A stretch of DNA of 64,000 bases. Origin: Phreatobacter sp. GTDB taxonomy: Bacteria; Pseudomonadota; Alphaproteobacteria; Rhizobiales; Phreatobacteraceae. The notes beneath the pieces are model-generated. The model saw only the letters and a program-made list of their open reading frames with translations, had not been told where the DNA came from and searched no databases. The translations under genes were made by a program, and so were the position numbers. This document shows positions 53,168-62,467 of this stretch, one piece after another. How positions within the stretch are numbered: position 1 is the stretch's first letter; each line of letters starts with the position of its first letter. The stretch lies in contig NZ_JAPZTZ010000013.1 in the NCBI RefSeq assembly GCF_027532945.1, positions 62,001 through 126,000 of the forward strand, in the 5' to 3' direction.

Positions 53168-53662
53168 ATGCCTCTCTATGAACATGTGTTCCTGGCGCGC
53201 CAGGACGTGACCTCTCAGCAGGCGGAAGCGCTTGCCGAGCAGTACAAGGGCGTCATCGAAGCCAATGGCGGCTCGGTGGCCAAGGTCGAGCCCTGGGGTC
53301 TGAAGTCGATCGCCTTCCGCATCCGGAAGAACCGCAAGGCCCACTACACCCTGATGAACATCAACGCCCCCTCGGCCGCCGTGGTCGAGATGGAGCGCCA
53401 GATGGCGATCAACGAGGACATCCTGCGCTTCATGACCGTGAAGGTCGAGGAGCTCGAGGAGGCCCCGTCCGCCATGCTGCAGAAGCGTGACCGCGACGAG
53501 CGCGGCGAGCGTGGCTTTGGCGATCGCGGCTTCGGCGGCGGTGGCGGCCGTGACCGCGGCTTCGGCGGCGGCGCGGGTGGTGGTGGCGGTGGCCGCCGTT
53601 TCCGCGACCGTGACGGTGGCGACATCGAGACCGGCGCCGACGCCGAGCAGACGGAGGAGTGA
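53168..53662 (+). CDS. rpsF: 30S ribosomal protein S6
   Basis: The first 97 residues are ordinary S6 ([54 protein letters not shown]). Beyond about residue 107 a Gly/Arg/Phe-rich tail ([19 protein letters not shown] and [14 protein letters not shown]) precedes an acidic end. S6 tails are long in alphaproteobacteria, but this RGG-like composition is striking. ATG 53168 was chosen by family start. The rpsR ribosome site overlaps its end. Confidence 0.95.
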   Translation: MPLYEHVFLARQDVTSQQAEALAEQYKGVIEANGGSVAKVEPWGLKSIAFRIRKNRKAHYTLMNINAPSAAVVEMERQMAINEDILRFMTVKVEELEEAPSAMLQKRDRDERGERGFGDRGFGGGGGRDRGFGGGAGGGGGGRRFRDRDGGDIETGADAEQTEE

Positions 53663-53664
53663 GC

Positions 53665-53910
53665 ATGTCAGCCGCAGCCGGTGGCGCCCGTCGCCCGTTT
53701 TTCCGTCGTCGCAAGACCTGCCCGTTCTCCGGCCCGAACGCGCCGAAGATCGACTACAAGGACGTCCGTCTCCTGCAGCGCTACATTTCCGAGCGCGGCA
53801 AGATCGTCCCGTCCCGCATCACCGCCGTTTCGGCCAAGAAGCAGCGCGAGCTCGCCCAGGCGATCAAGCGCGCCCGCTTCCTCGGCCTGCTGCCCTACGT
53901 GATCAAGTGA
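53665..53910 (+). CDS. rpsR: 30S ribosomal protein S18
   Basis: An 81-residue basic protein that pairs with S6 on the small subunit platform. It has the family segment [20 protein letters not shown] and ends [19 protein letters not shown] at 53653-53659, inside the end of rpsF, is its ribosome site; the ATG lies 2 bases past the rpsF stop. Confidence 0.97.
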   Translation: MSAAAGGARRPFFRRRKTCPFSGPNAPKIDYKDVRLLQRYISERGKIVPSRITAVSAKKQRELAQAIKRARFLGLLPYVIK

Positions 53911-53916
53911 CGTGCC

Positions 53917-53948
53917 TCCGGGGCGGCGGGCCAAACCGCCGCTCCGGA
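53917..53948 (+). terminator. Strong hairpin between rpsR and the DUF2232 gene
   Basis: TCCGGGGCGGCGG pairs with CCGCCGCTCCGGA (13 bp with one GU) around a 6-base loop, 6 bases after the rpsR stop. Only a weak T-rich stretch (CTTCTT) follows, so it may be a partial terminator that lowers downstream expression or a 3'-protecting hairpin. Confidence 0.6.
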
Positions 53949-54043
53949 ACCTTCTTCTGATGATCGTCGGCCACGTGGGACTCCTGCGGCGGCTGAAGCT
54001 GGGGCGGCGCCCCTAACCCTCACAACGAGCGGGACAGCTGACG

Positions 54044-54988
54044 ATGGGACCGACCCTCGCCATCTCCTTCGGGGCAGGCCTTGCCTCCGCGCTCCTCTTC
54101 GCGACGCTCGCGTCGGGGAGCCCGCTGGCGCTCATCCTGTTTTACTTTGCCGCCCTGCCCGTCCTCATCGCCGGCCTCGGCTGGGGCCATTATGCCGGCG
54201 CCTTCGCCGCGGCGATCGGCGCGCTCGCCCTGTCGCTGGCGCTGCGCTCGCAGTTCGGCCTGTTCTTCTTCTTCTCCGTCGGTCTTCCCGCCTGGATCCT
54301 GTCCTACGCCGTCCTCGCGTGGCAGCCCGGTGCTGACCCCGAGGACCCCGAGCAGGCGGTGTGGATCTCGCCCGGGCAGATCCTCTCGCTCATCGGCATC
54401 GGCGCTGTCGCCCTCACGCTTTTCGGCATCATCGCTCTCTATGGCTTCGACTTCGACGCCTTCCAGGCCGCCATCCGCGAGGCGATCACCCGGACGCTCG
54501 CCCAGATGCGCCTCGGCGAGGGCGACCGCGAAGCGCTGATCCGGCTCATGGCCGCTGCCGTGCCGGTGGCGGGAGCGGTGGTCTGGACCTTCGTCACCAC
54601 CATCAACCTCTATTTCGCCGGCCGCATCGTGCGGGCCTCCGGCAGGCTTGTCCGTCCCTGGCCGGACCTGCCGTCGCTGAAGCTGCCGAAATGGACCGCG
54701 GTGGCACTGCTCGTGGGCTCCATCGGCTCCTTCGCCGGCGGTTTTCCCGGGCAGATCGCCGCGATCGTTCTTGCCGTCAGCCTCGCCGTTTACGCATTGC
54801 AGGGCTTTGCCCTGGCTCACGACATCACCCGCGGCTGGGGCATGCGCGGCTTCGCGCTCGGCCTGCTCTACGCCCTCACCTTCGTCATCGGCTGGCCGAT
54901 GATCTTCGTGGCGCTCGCCGGCCTCGCTGACGTGCTCTTCGACATCCGCGCGCGGCGCCAGCCGCCCGCTCCCCCTACCCCGCTCTGA
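54044..54988 (+). CDS. DUF2232 family membrane protein
   Basis: A 314-residue protein with about eight transmembrane helices, between rpsR and rplI. This is the characteristic place of DUF2232 (YybS-like) proteins in alphaproteobacteria. The helices contain many Gly/Ala and short charged loops ([21 protein letters not shown]). Molecular role unknown. It may be partly insulated from rpsFR by the hairpin at 53917-53948. Confidence 0.8.
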   Translation: MGPTLAISFGAGLASALLFATLASGSPLALILFYFAALPVLIAGLGWGHYAGAFAAAIGALALSLALRSQFGLFFFFSVGLPAWILSYAVLAWQPGADPEDPEQAVWISPGQILSLIGIGAVALTLFGIIALYGFDFDAFQAAIREAITRTLAQMRLGEGDREALIRLMAAAVPVAGAVVWTFVTTINLYFAGRIVRASGRLVRPWPDLPSLKLPKWTAVALLVGSIGSFAGGFPGQIAAIVLAVSLAVYALQGFALAHDITRGWGMRGFALGLLYALTFVIGWPMIFVALAGLADVLFDIRARRQPPAPPTPL

Positions 54989-55016
54989 CATTCAACGAAC
55001 CAACGGAGTACCCACC

Positions 55017-55565
55017 ATGCAGGTCATCCTTCTCGAGCGCGTCGCCAAGCTCGGCTATATGGGCGAAGTCGTCGACGTGAAGCCGGGCTATGCCCGCAAC
55101 TTCCTCCTGCCCAAGGGCAAGGCGCTGCGCGCCACCGAGGCCAACCGCAAGAATTTCGACGCCATGAAGGCCCAGCTCGAGGCGCGCAACCTCGAGCTCA
55201 AGAAGGACGCCGAGGCGGTCGCCGCCGAGCTCGACGGCACCTCCTACACCCTGATCCGCCAGGCCGGTGAGACCGGCCAGCTCTACGGCTCGGTCTCAGC
55301 CCGCGACCTGTCGGACGCCATCACTGCCGCCCGCATCACCGTGTCGCGCGCCATGATCCAGCTCGACACCCCGATCAAGGCGATCGGCCTGCACAAGGTC
55401 ATCGTCTCGCTGCACCCGGAGGTCGAAGCGACCATCACCGTCAACGTCGCCCGCTCCGCCGGCGAGGCCGAGCGTCAGGCGCATGGCGAGGACCTCACCC
55501 AGCGCGCCGACGAGCCGACCTTCGAGACCTTCAACCCGGAAGAGTTCGGCGACGCCGAGGCCTGA
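55017..55565 (+). CDS. rplI: 50S ribosomal protein L9
   Basis: Ribosomal stalk-base protein affecting frame maintenance. The 182-residue protein starts [32 protein letters not shown] in family order, followed by the long connecting helix and the C-terminal domain. The end after about residue 150 is an acidic extension ([14 protein letters not shown]). ACGGAG lies about 8 bases upstream of the ATG. A terminator follows. Confidence 0.97.
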   Translation: MQVILLERVAKLGYMGEVVDVKPGYARNFLLPKGKALRATEANRKNFDAMKAQLEARNLELKKDAEAVAAELDGTSYTLIRQAGETGQLYGSVSARDLSDAITAARITVSRAMIQLDTPIKAIGLHKVIVSLHPEVEATITVNVARSAGEAERQAHGEDLTQRADEPTFETFNPEEFGDAEA

Positions 55566-55620
55566 TCGACGGCCAAGCCGCCTGGACCTCCAGGCGGCCT
55601 CCCCTCCTCCACGGCACAGC

Positions 55621-55650
55621 AAAAAGCCCGGTCTCGCGACCGGGCTTTTT
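55621..55650. terminator. Bidirectional Rho-independent terminator
   Basis: AAAAAGCCCGGTC-tcgc-GACCGGGCTTTTT is a perfect palindromic stem with A- and T-runs on both sides, placed between convergent rplI and the outer-membrane protein gene. It can work in both directions. Confidence 0.95.
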
Positions 55651-55694
55651 CATGCGGGGATGATGGAAGGCGGGGGCTCGCCCCGCCCTCGCGA

Positions 55695-56528
55695 TCAGTA
55701 GCGGGCAATGACCGGGGCGAGCGGCATGGCCGGGGCGCCGAAGAGGTAGCTCACGCCGACACGGACCGCGTGGGTCTCGACACGGTTGTTGATGTCGGAG
55801 GAGTTGACGTCGATCGAGCAGCGATCCGTCGCCAAGCAGGTGCGCGAGCCGTAGTTGGTGTAGCGATACTCGGCGCGAACCGACCAGTTGTAATTGAACT
55901 TGTGCTCGAAGCCGGCACCGACAGTCCAGCCCCAGCGGACCGCCGAATAGCGCACGATGTGGTTGGCACCGTTGATGCAGTCGTCGATCACGGTGCAGAC
56001 CGTCATGTTGGCGAAAGCCAGACCGCCGGTCAGGTACATCAGCGTCTTGTGGTGCACGAAGCCGACGCGGCCACGCAGCGAACCCTGCCAGTTCAGACCG
56101 ACACGCTGCTGGTAGCTGTTGCCCGCCACGCCACCGGAATAGGCGACGTTGCCGTTATACCAGGGCGAGGTGATCTTGGCCTGAGGGCCGTCGAAATCGA
56201 ACTCCGCACCGATCAAGAAGTGGCCGAACAGACGCTGCAGACCGACGTGCAGACCGTAGGAGAAACGGGTGCCGGCATAGTCGTAGTGGAAATCAGGAAA
56301 GTTCGGATTTGCGGCCCCGAGCGCGTCGGAATGATAGCCGGAGTTCCGGATGATCTGCATGCCGACGGTGCCGCCGGCATAGACGCCGCTCCACTTGTCG
56401 ACGTGATAGTCGGGAGCGATGACTTCCGAGCCGCGAAGGGGAGGCGGGCCCAGGTCCGCAGCCCCGGCCATGCCGGTCGTCAGGAGAACCGCGGCAGCGG
56501 CCATGGGTAATGCAACACGCTTGAACAT
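55695..56528 (-). CDS. Outer-membrane beta-barrel protein, Omp25/Omp31-like
   Basis: A 277-residue protein with a signal peptide (cut near MAGAA|DLG) and alternating hydrophobic strands (GVYAGGTVGMQ, SYGLHVGLQRLFG, GHFLIGAEFDF, GSLRGRVGFV, RAEYRYTNYG), ending HAVRVGVSYLFG and a final aromatic Tyr, as in eight-stranded barrels with the OMP_b-brl domain. Four Cys occur, which is unusual for this group. It is likely a small porin or structural protein under its own promoter. Confidence 0.88.
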   Translation of the reverse strand: MFKRVALPMAAAAVLLTTGMAGAADLGPPPLRGSEVIAPDYHVDKWSGVYAGGTVGMQIIRNSGYHSDALGAANPNFPDFHYDYAGTRFSYGLHVGLQRLFGHFLIGAEFDFDGPQAKITSPWYNGNVAYSGGVAGNSYQQRVGLNWQGSLRGRVGFVHHKTLMYLTGGLAFANMTVCTVIDDCINGANHIVRYSAVRWGWTVGAGFEHKFNYNWSVRAEYRYTNYGSRTCLATDRCSIDVNSSDINNRVETHAVRVGVSYLFGAPAMPLAPVIARY

Positions 56529-56872
56529 GGGAGCGCCCCTTGGAAATGATCGATTCACCGCACTTGCGGATGGGGCAAGGGATCGCATGTTAATCTTACC
56601 ACCAGGTTTCCGCGGATGATAAAGTAAACCGATGGTTGTCGTCTTTCGCTGTGCCGGTTCTGCTTTGCGACGACTGTGTCGTGGCGGCCACATCGGGGGT
56701 GGCGCGGGCGACGCCGGACCGCCGCCCGGAGTCAAGCGGAGATCGCGACGAGCGACCTGCTGCCATGGGATTGGTGTGGACAGCGGGACCTTGCCATCAT
56801 GGCCCCGTGATGATTCCCCATCCGGCTGCTAGCCATGGGACATCCCACAGCCGCGACCGCAAAGAAGCTCCC
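56529..56872. other. Divergent intergenic region between the Omp25-like gene and dnaB
   Basis: About 344 bases without a confident gene. The first 100 bases (AT-richer at 56585-56635, including TGTTAATCTTACC) should hold promoters for the outer-membrane protein on the minus strand; the rest is GC-rich and should hold the dnaB promoter and leader. I see no repeat or RNA gene. Confidence 0.5.
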
Positions 56873-58366
56873 ATGTCCGCCCTGCCCGTCCTGAAGCCCG
56901 TCGCACCGAACGACCTGCCGTTCCGCCAGGCGCCGCACAACATCGAGGCGGAGCAGGCGCTGCTGGGCGCCATCCTCGTCAACAACGAGGCCTTCTACCG
57001 GATCTCGGACTTCCTCGAAGCGAAGCACTATTTCGACCCGCTGCACCAGAAAATCCACGAGATCGCCGCCCAGCTGATCCGCGCCGGCAAGATCGCCACC
57101 CCGGTGACGCTGAAGACCTTCCTCAACGATCCGACCATCGACGTCGGCGGCATGACCGTGGCGCAGTATCTGGCGCGCCTGGCCGCGGAAGCGACGACCA
57201 TCATCAACGCCGAGGATTATGGCCGCGCCATCTACGACCTCGCCATCCGCCGCAACCTGATCGTCATCGGCGAGGGCATGGTCAACGTCGCCTATGACGC
57301 GCCGGTCGACATGCCGCCGCGCGCCCAGATCGAGGACGCCGAGAAGAACCTGTTCGAGCTCGCCGAGACCGGCCGCTACGATGGCGGTTTCCGCCGCTTC
57401 ACCGATGCCATGGCCCGCGCCCTCGACATGGCGGCGGCGGCCTACCAGCGGGACGGCAAGCTGTCGGGCATCTCGACCGGCCTGCGCGACCTCGACCAGC
57501 GGCTCGGTGGCCTGCAGCCCTCCGATCTCGTGATCCTCGCCGGCCGTCCGGGCATGGGCAAGACTGCGCTCGCGACCAACATCGCCTTCAACATCGCCAA
57601 GGCCTACCGCTTCGATGTCGAGCCGGACGGCAGCCACAAGACGACGAATGGCGGCATTGTCGGCTTCTTCTCCCTCGAAATGAGCGCCGACCAGCTCGCC
57701 ACGCGTATCGTCGCCGAGCAAGCAGCCATCCCATCCTACAAAATCCGCCGCGGCGACATGCGGGAAGACGAGTTCTACAAGCTGACCCAGGCGGCGCAGG
57801 AGATCCAGGCGCTGCCGCTCTACATCGACGACACCGGCGGCCTGTCCATCGTCCAGCTCGCAGCCCGCGCCCGCCGCCTCAAGCGCCAGCGCGGCCTCGA
57901 CTTCATGGTCGTCGACTATCTCCAGCTGCTGTCGGGCGGCGCCCGCAAGGGCGAGAACCGCGTGCAGGAGCTGACCGAGATCACCACCGGCCTCAAGGCG
58001 CTCGCCAAGGAGCTGAACGTACCGATCATGGCGCTCTCGCAGCTCTCCCGTCAGGTGGAGAACCGCGACGACAAGCGCCCGCAGCTCTCCGACCTGCGCG
58101 AATCCGGCTCCATCGAGCAGGACGCCGACGCCGTCATGTTCGTGTTCCGCGAGGAATATTACCTCAAGAACAAGGAGCCGAAGCCCGGCACCGAGGAGCA
58201 CCTGAAGTGGCAGACCGACATGGCGCAGGTCCATGGCCGGGCCGAGGTCATCATCGGCAAGCAGCGTCACGGTCCGACCGGCACGGTCATGCTGCAGTTC
58301 GAGGATTCGGTGACGCGCTTCTCCGATCTCGCCGAGGGCGACGCCCTGCCCGAGCGCTTCGAGTAA
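56873..58366 (+). CDS. dnaB: Replicative DNA helicase DnaB
   Basis: Hexameric helicase that unwinds the replication fork. The 497-residue protein has the N-terminal primase-interacting domain (about 20-120; APHNIEAEQALLGAIL) and a RecA-like motor with Walker A GRPGMGKTALA, Walker B in FMVVDYLQLL, and the late SDLRESGSIEQDAD motif. No intein is present. The ATG at 56873 follows a weak AAAGAAGC. alr starts 4 bases downstream. Confidence 0.97.
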   Translation: MSALPVLKPVAPNDLPFRQAPHNIEAEQALLGAILVNNEAFYRISDFLEAKHYFDPLHQKIHEIAAQLIRAGKIATPVTLKTFLNDPTIDVGGMTVAQYLARLAAEATTIINAEDYGRAIYDLAIRRNLIVIGEGMVNVAYDAPVDMPPRAQIEDAEKNLFELAETGRYDGGFRRFTDAMARALDMAAAAYQRDGKLSGISTGLRDLDQRLGGLQPSDLVILAGRPGMGKTALATNIAFNIAKAYRFDVEPDGSHKTTNGGIVGFFSLEMSADQLATRIVAEQAAIPSYKIRRGDMREDEFYKLTQAAQEIQALPLYIDDTGGLSIVQLAARARRLKRQRGLDFMVVDYLQLLSGGARKGENRVQELTEITTGLKALAKELNVPIMALSQLSRQVENRDDKRPQLSDLRESGSIEQDADAVMFVFREEYYLKNKEPKPGTEEHLKWQTDMAQVHGRAEVIIGKQRHGPTGTVMLQFEDSVTRFSDLAEGDALPERFE

Positions 58367-58370
58367 GCCG

Positions 58371-59474
58371 ATGAGCATCCCCGTCAGCGAGGCCGGCGCG
58401 GTCCTCACCATCGACCTCGGCGCCCTCGCCCGGAACTGGCGGGCCCTCGCCGCCATGGGCCCGGGGGCGGAATGCGGCGCGGTGGTGAAGGCCGATGCCT
58501 ATGGTCTCGGCATCGAGCGGGCCGGCCCGGCGCTGGCGGCGGCCGGTTGCCGCACCTTCTTTGTCGCCCACCTGTCGGAGGCGCGGCGCCTGCGCACGGC
58601 GGTGCCGGCGGCGACCATCTACGTGCTGAACGGCCTCTTCGGCGAGGCCATCGACACCTATTCGGCGCTGGACCTCAGGCCCGTGCTCGGTAGCCGCGAG
58701 GATGTCGAGCACTTCGCCACCTTCTGCGACACCGTCGGGCGGCGGCTGCCGGCGGCGGTCCATATCGACACCGGCATGAACCGGCTGGGCCTCGACCTCG
58801 CCGAGGCGGCGCTCCTCGCCGAGCCCGGCACGGCCGCCCTCGCCTTCGAGCCGACGCTGCTGATGAGCCATTTCGCCTGCGCCGATACGCCCGGTCATCC
58901 GCTCACCGCCCGCCAGATCGACCGCTTCGGCCAGTTGCGCGGCCTGTTCCCCGGCATTCCCGGCTCGCTCGCCAATTCCGCCGGCTGCACCCTGCCCGCA
59001 GCGCGCCACGACCTCCTGCGTCCAGGCGTAGCGCTCTATGGCGCGCGCTTCGTCGCCGACCGCGACCCGCTGGAACCGGTCGTGCGCCTCGACGCGCCGA
59101 TCGTCCAGGTGCGCGGCCTGCGCACCGGCTACACGGTCGGCTATGGCGCGGCATGGACCGCGCCGCGGCCGAGCCGCATCGCCGTGCTGTCGGTCGGCTA
59201 TGCTGACGGCTACCTGCGGCAGGCCGGCTCGACCGACCGCAAGACCGGCGCGCCGGTGCGGGTGAATGGCGTGCTCTGCCCCCTCGCCGGCCGTGTCTCC
59301 ATGGACCTCGTCGCCGTTGATGTCACCGATGCCGGCGGTGTCGCGGCAGGCGATACGGCCACCCTTCTTGGCGACGGGATCGGCGTCGATGACGTGGCCG
59401 AGGCCGCCGGGACCATCGGCTACGAGATCCTGACCAGCCTCGGGCGGCGCTACCACCGCCGCTACCTCGACTGA
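58371..59474 (+). CDS. alr: Alanine racemase
   Basis: PLP enzyme making D-alanine for peptidoglycan. The 367-residue protein has the PLP Lys in AVVKADAYGLG (about residue 39), HIDTGMNRLGLD, and SVGYADGY in the C-terminal barrel; the catalytic Tyr should lie in the YTVGYGAAW region. It begins 4 bases after dnaB and 15 bases before radA, an arrangement common in alphaproteobacteria. Confidence 0.96.
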   Translation: MSIPVSEAGAVLTIDLGALARNWRALAAMGPGAECGAVVKADAYGLGIERAGPALAAAGCRTFFVAHLSEARRLRTAVPAATIYVLNGLFGEAIDTYSALDLRPVLGSREDVEHFATFCDTVGRRLPAAVHIDTGMNRLGLDLAEAALLAEPGTAALAFEPTLLMSHFACADTPGHPLTARQIDRFGQLRGLFPGIPGSLANSAGCTLPAARHDLLRPGVALYGARFVADRDPLEPVVRLDAPIVQVRGLRTGYTVGYGAAWTAPRPSRIAVLSVGYADGYLRQAGSTDRKTGAPVRVNGVLCPLAGRVSMDLVAVDVTDAGGVAAGDTATLLGDGIGVDDVAEAAGTIGYEILTSLGRRYHRRYLD

Positions 59475-59489
59475 GCGGGCTGAGGCACC

Positions 59490-60917
59490 ATGGCCCGCAC
59501 CACCACCACCTATGTCTGCCAGTCCTGTGGCGCCACCTACGGGCGCTGGCAGGGCAAGTGCGAGAGCTGCGGCGGCTGGAACACCATCGCCGAGGAGAGC
59601 GTGGCAGCGACCGGCGTCGGCGGCGCGCCGGTCAAGGGCGGTGCCAAGGCGGGCAAGGGCCGTGGCCGGGCCTTCGCCCTTGCCGGGCTCGACGGGATGA
59701 ATGACCAGGCCCCCCGCACCGAAACGCAGGTCGGCGAACTCGACCGCGTCTTCGGCGGCGGCCTCGTCAAGGGCTCAGTGATCCTCATTGGCGGCGATCC
59801 CGGCATCGGCAAGTCGACCCTGCTTATCCAGGCCTCGGCGCGGCTCGCGCGCATGGGCCACCGGGTCGTCTATATCTCGGGCGAAGAGGCGGTCGGCCAG
59901 GTGCGGCTTCGCGCCGAGCGCCTCGGCCTCACCGCCTCGCCGGTGGAACTCGCCGCCGAGACCAATGTGGAGGACATCGTCGCGACGCTCTCCGAAGGCC
60001 CGGTGCCGCGGCTCGTCGTCATCGATTCCATCCAGACCATGTGGACCGACACGGTGGAGAGCGCGCCGGGCACGGTGAGCCAGGTGCGCTCGGCGGCGCA
60101 GGTGCTCATCCGCTTCGCCAAGAAGGCGGGATCGGCGGTCATCCTTGTCGGCCATGTCACCAAGGACGGGCAGATCGCCGGCCCGCGCGTCGTCGAACAC
60201 ATGGTCGATGCGGTGATGAGCTTCGAGGGCGAAGGCGGCCACCATTTCCGCATCCTGCGTGCGGTGAAGAACCGCTTCGGCCCGACCGACGAGATCGGCG
60301 TCTTCGAAATGACCGGCAAGGGCCTGCGCGAGGTGCCGAACCCCTCCGAACTGTTCCTCGCCGGTCGCGACCTCGGCGCGCCGGGAACAGCCGTCTTTGC
60401 CGGCATGGAAGGCACGCGCCCCGTCCTCGTGGAGATCCAGGCGCTGGTCGCCCCGTCCACCCTCGGCACGCCGCGGCGCGCCGTGGTCGGCTGGGATCCG
60501 GCGCGGCTGTCCATGGTGCTCGCCGTGCTCGACGCCCATTGCGGCGTGAGGCTCGGCGGCCACGACGTCTATCTTAACGTCGCCGGTGGCCTGCGCATCG
60601 CAGAACCGGCCGCCGACCTTGCCGTCGCCGCGGCCCTCGTCTCCTCGCTCAGCGGCGCGGTGCTCCCGGCGGACGCCGCCTATTTCGGCGAGGTGAGCCT
60701 GTCGGGCGCGGTGCGACCCGTGGCGCAGGCCGCCGCCCGCCTCAAGGAAGCCAAGAAGCTCGGCTTCACCAAGGCCGTCGTGCCGGAGATCGCGCGTGGC
60801 GAGACGGTCGAGCCCGGCCTGTCGGTGCAGGCGGTGACGAACCTGTCGACCCTCGTCGCTGATATCGCGGCCTCGGGCGTTGCACGGGGCAAGCCGGGAT
60901 CGCCGGGCGACGACTGA
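59490..60917 (+). CDS. radA: DNA repair protein RadA
   Basis: Branch-migration helicase in recombination. The 475-residue protein has an N-terminal zinc finger (two CxxC pairs: CQSCG and CESCG), Walker A GGDPGIGKSTL, the RadA-specific KNRFG, and a Lon-protease-like C-terminal domain with VNVAGGLRI-type residues (VYLNVAGGLRI). It belongs to the dnaB-alr-radA run; the DUF502 gene starts 18 bases later. Confidence 0.97.
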   Translation: MARTTTTYVCQSCGATYGRWQGKCESCGGWNTIAEESVAATGVGGAPVKGGAKAGKGRGRAFALAGLDGMNDQAPRTETQVGELDRVFGGGLVKGSVILIGGDPGIGKSTLLIQASARLARMGHRVVYISGEEAVGQVRLRAERLGLTASPVELAAETNVEDIVATLSEGPVPRLVVIDSIQTMWTDTVESAPGTVSQVRSAAQVLIRFAKKAGSAVILVGHVTKDGQIAGPRVVEHMVDAVMSFEGEGGHHFRILRAVKNRFGPTDEIGVFEMTGKGLREVPNPSELFLAGRDLGAPGTAVFAGMEGTRPVLVEIQALVAPSTLGTPRRAVVGWDPARLSMVLAVLDAHCGVRLGGHDVYLNVAGGLRIAEPAADLAVAAALVSSLSGAVLPADAAYFGEVSLSGAVRPVAQAAARLKEAKKLGFTKAVVPEIARGETVEPGLSVQAVTNLSTLVADIAASGVARGKPGSPGDD

Positions 60918-60935
60918 ACGCGAGGGGGTAATCGG

Positions 60936-61598
60936 ATGAGGCGGGTGTTTCTCGCAGGCGTGCTGCTGCTCCTGCCGCTGGCGGTTACGGCCTTCGTGGT
61001 CGGCTGGTCGGTGAGCTTCATCTACGGCTTCGTCGGGCCGGGCACGGTGGTCGGCCGCTTCCTCACCTCGCTCGGTCTCGGCTTCTCGTCCTCCTCGCTC
61101 GCCGCCTATCTCATCGGCATCCTCATGGTGGTGGCGCTGATCTATCTGCTCGGCCTCATCGCCATCGTGCTGCAGGAGCGCCTGCAGAACGCGCTGGACC
61201 GGGTGATGCGGCGCATCCCGCTTGTCGGCACGGTCTATGACCTCTCGCGCCGCTTCGTCTCGATGGTTGACCGCAAGGATGCCGACGGGCTGAAGAGCAT
61301 GAGCCCGGTCTGGTGCTTCTTCGGCGGCGGCCGCGACGGCGCGGCGGTGCTCGCGCTCCTCACCTCCCACCAGCCGGTCCTGGTCGGCGAGGCGCGCTAT
61401 CTTGGCGTCCTCGTGCCGACGGCTCCGGTGCCGATCGGCGGCGGGCTCATCTACGTGCCGGAGGACTGGGTGAGCGATGCCGAGATTGGCATGGACCAGC
61501 TCATGAGCATCTATGTCTCCATGGGCGTGACGCCGCCAAAGGACATCGCGGTGCCAGCCAGCCGCGTTCCCTCCACGCCAGGCGCACAGAGGGGTTGA
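60936..61598 (+). CDS. DUF502 family membrane protein
   Basis: A 220-residue protein with two hydrophobic helices (about 5-33 and 55-82) and a cytoplasmic domain with GTVYDLSRRFVSMVDRKDA and later VLVPTAPVPIGGGLIYVPEDWV, the DUF502 features. Function unknown; it is adjacent to radA and may be cotranscribed. GAGGGGG lies about 6 bases upstream of the ATG. Confidence 0.85.
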   Translation: MRRVFLAGVLLLLPLAVTAFVVGWSVSFIYGFVGPGTVVGRFLTSLGLGFSSSSLAAYLIGILMVVALIYLLGLIAIVLQERLQNALDRVMRRIPLVGTVYDLSRRFVSMVDRKDADGLKSMSPVWCFFGGGRDGAAVLALLTSHQPVLVGEARYLGVLVPTAPVPIGGGLIYVPEDWVSDAEIGMDQLMSIYVSMGVTPPKDIAVPASRVPSTPGAQRG

Positions 61599-61720
61599 TG
61601 AGGGTATCCCGCGATCCCTGACGGGGTGACGCGGGCGCACTGCCTCGCTATAAGCGCGGTGTCGCGCAGCCGGTCACCCGATTCAGGCACGCCCCACGAC
61701 GCATTCCGGAGCCGAACTCG

Positions 61721-62332
61721 ATGCCGGTCACCTATCTCGACATCGGCCTTACCGTGATCATGCTGATCTCGGCGCTCCTGGCGATGGTCCGCGGTTTCGT
61801 CCGCGAGGTCCTGTCCATTGCGTCCTGGGCGCTGGCCGCTCTCTCGACCTGGTACGCGTATCCGCGTCTCCTGCCCATCGCGCAGACGCAGGTGTCGAAC
61901 GAGCTCATCGCCAAGGCCATCGTCATCGCCGGTGTCTTCCTCACCGTGCTGGTCGTGGTCTCGCTCATCACCATCAAGATTTCCGATGCCATCCTCGACT
62001 CGAAGATCGGTGTCCTCGACCGCACCCTCGGTTTCCTGTTCGGCCTCGCCCGCGGCCTCGTCATCGTCGTCGTGGCCTTCGCCTTCTTCACCTGGCTGGT
62101 GCCGACCAATGGCCGTCCGGATTGGGTGACCCGCGCCAAGTCCTACGCTCTCCTGGAACAGGTGAAGGACGCGCTGATCGCCCAGCTGCCACAGGACATC
62201 GAGGGATCGGATATCCTCAGGCGCCTCAATCGTCCGGCGCCTGGCGCTCCGGGAACGCCGCCTGCGGCCGGGGCCGCGCCGGCGACGCCGCCGGCCTCGC
62301 CGGCACCGGGGGCTGCGCCCGCGAGGCCCTGA
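61721..62332 (+). CDS. cvpA: CvpA family membrane protein
   Basis: A 203-residue protein with four hydrophobic helices (about 5-25, 27-45, 65-88 and 103-125) and a low-complexity Ala/Pro C-terminus (PGAPGTPPAAGAAPATPP) of about 40 residues. CvpA was first linked to colicin V production, and its cellular role is unclear. It precedes purF as in many proteobacteria, with a gap of 135 bases that could hold a purF promoter. Confidence 0.93.
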   Translation: MPVTYLDIGLTVIMLISALLAMVRGFVREVLSIASWALAALSTWYAYPRLLPIAQTQVSNELIAKAIVIAGVFLTVLVVVSLITIKISDAILDSKIGVLDRTLGFLFGLARGLVIVVVAFAFFTWLVPTNGRPDWVTRAKSYALLEQVKDALIAQLPQDIEGSDILRRLNRPAPGAPGTPPAAGAAPATPPASPAPGAAPARP

Positions 62333-62467
62333 GGCGGAGCCATTTTAACCAGCGGACCTTGTATCCGCGCATGGTCGCCGTGCATGGGGTGGATCTATCG
62401 TTCCGGCGCATCGGCCCGCATATGAGCGACGGGCCGACGACCTCGGCCTGCCAACGATGAGGATGCG

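Noticed and set aside
59775-61640. A 621-codon minus-strand frame opposite radA and DUF502
   Set aside because: It is antisense of conserved genes, and its composition (Asp, His, Arg, Ala) has no recognisable fold.
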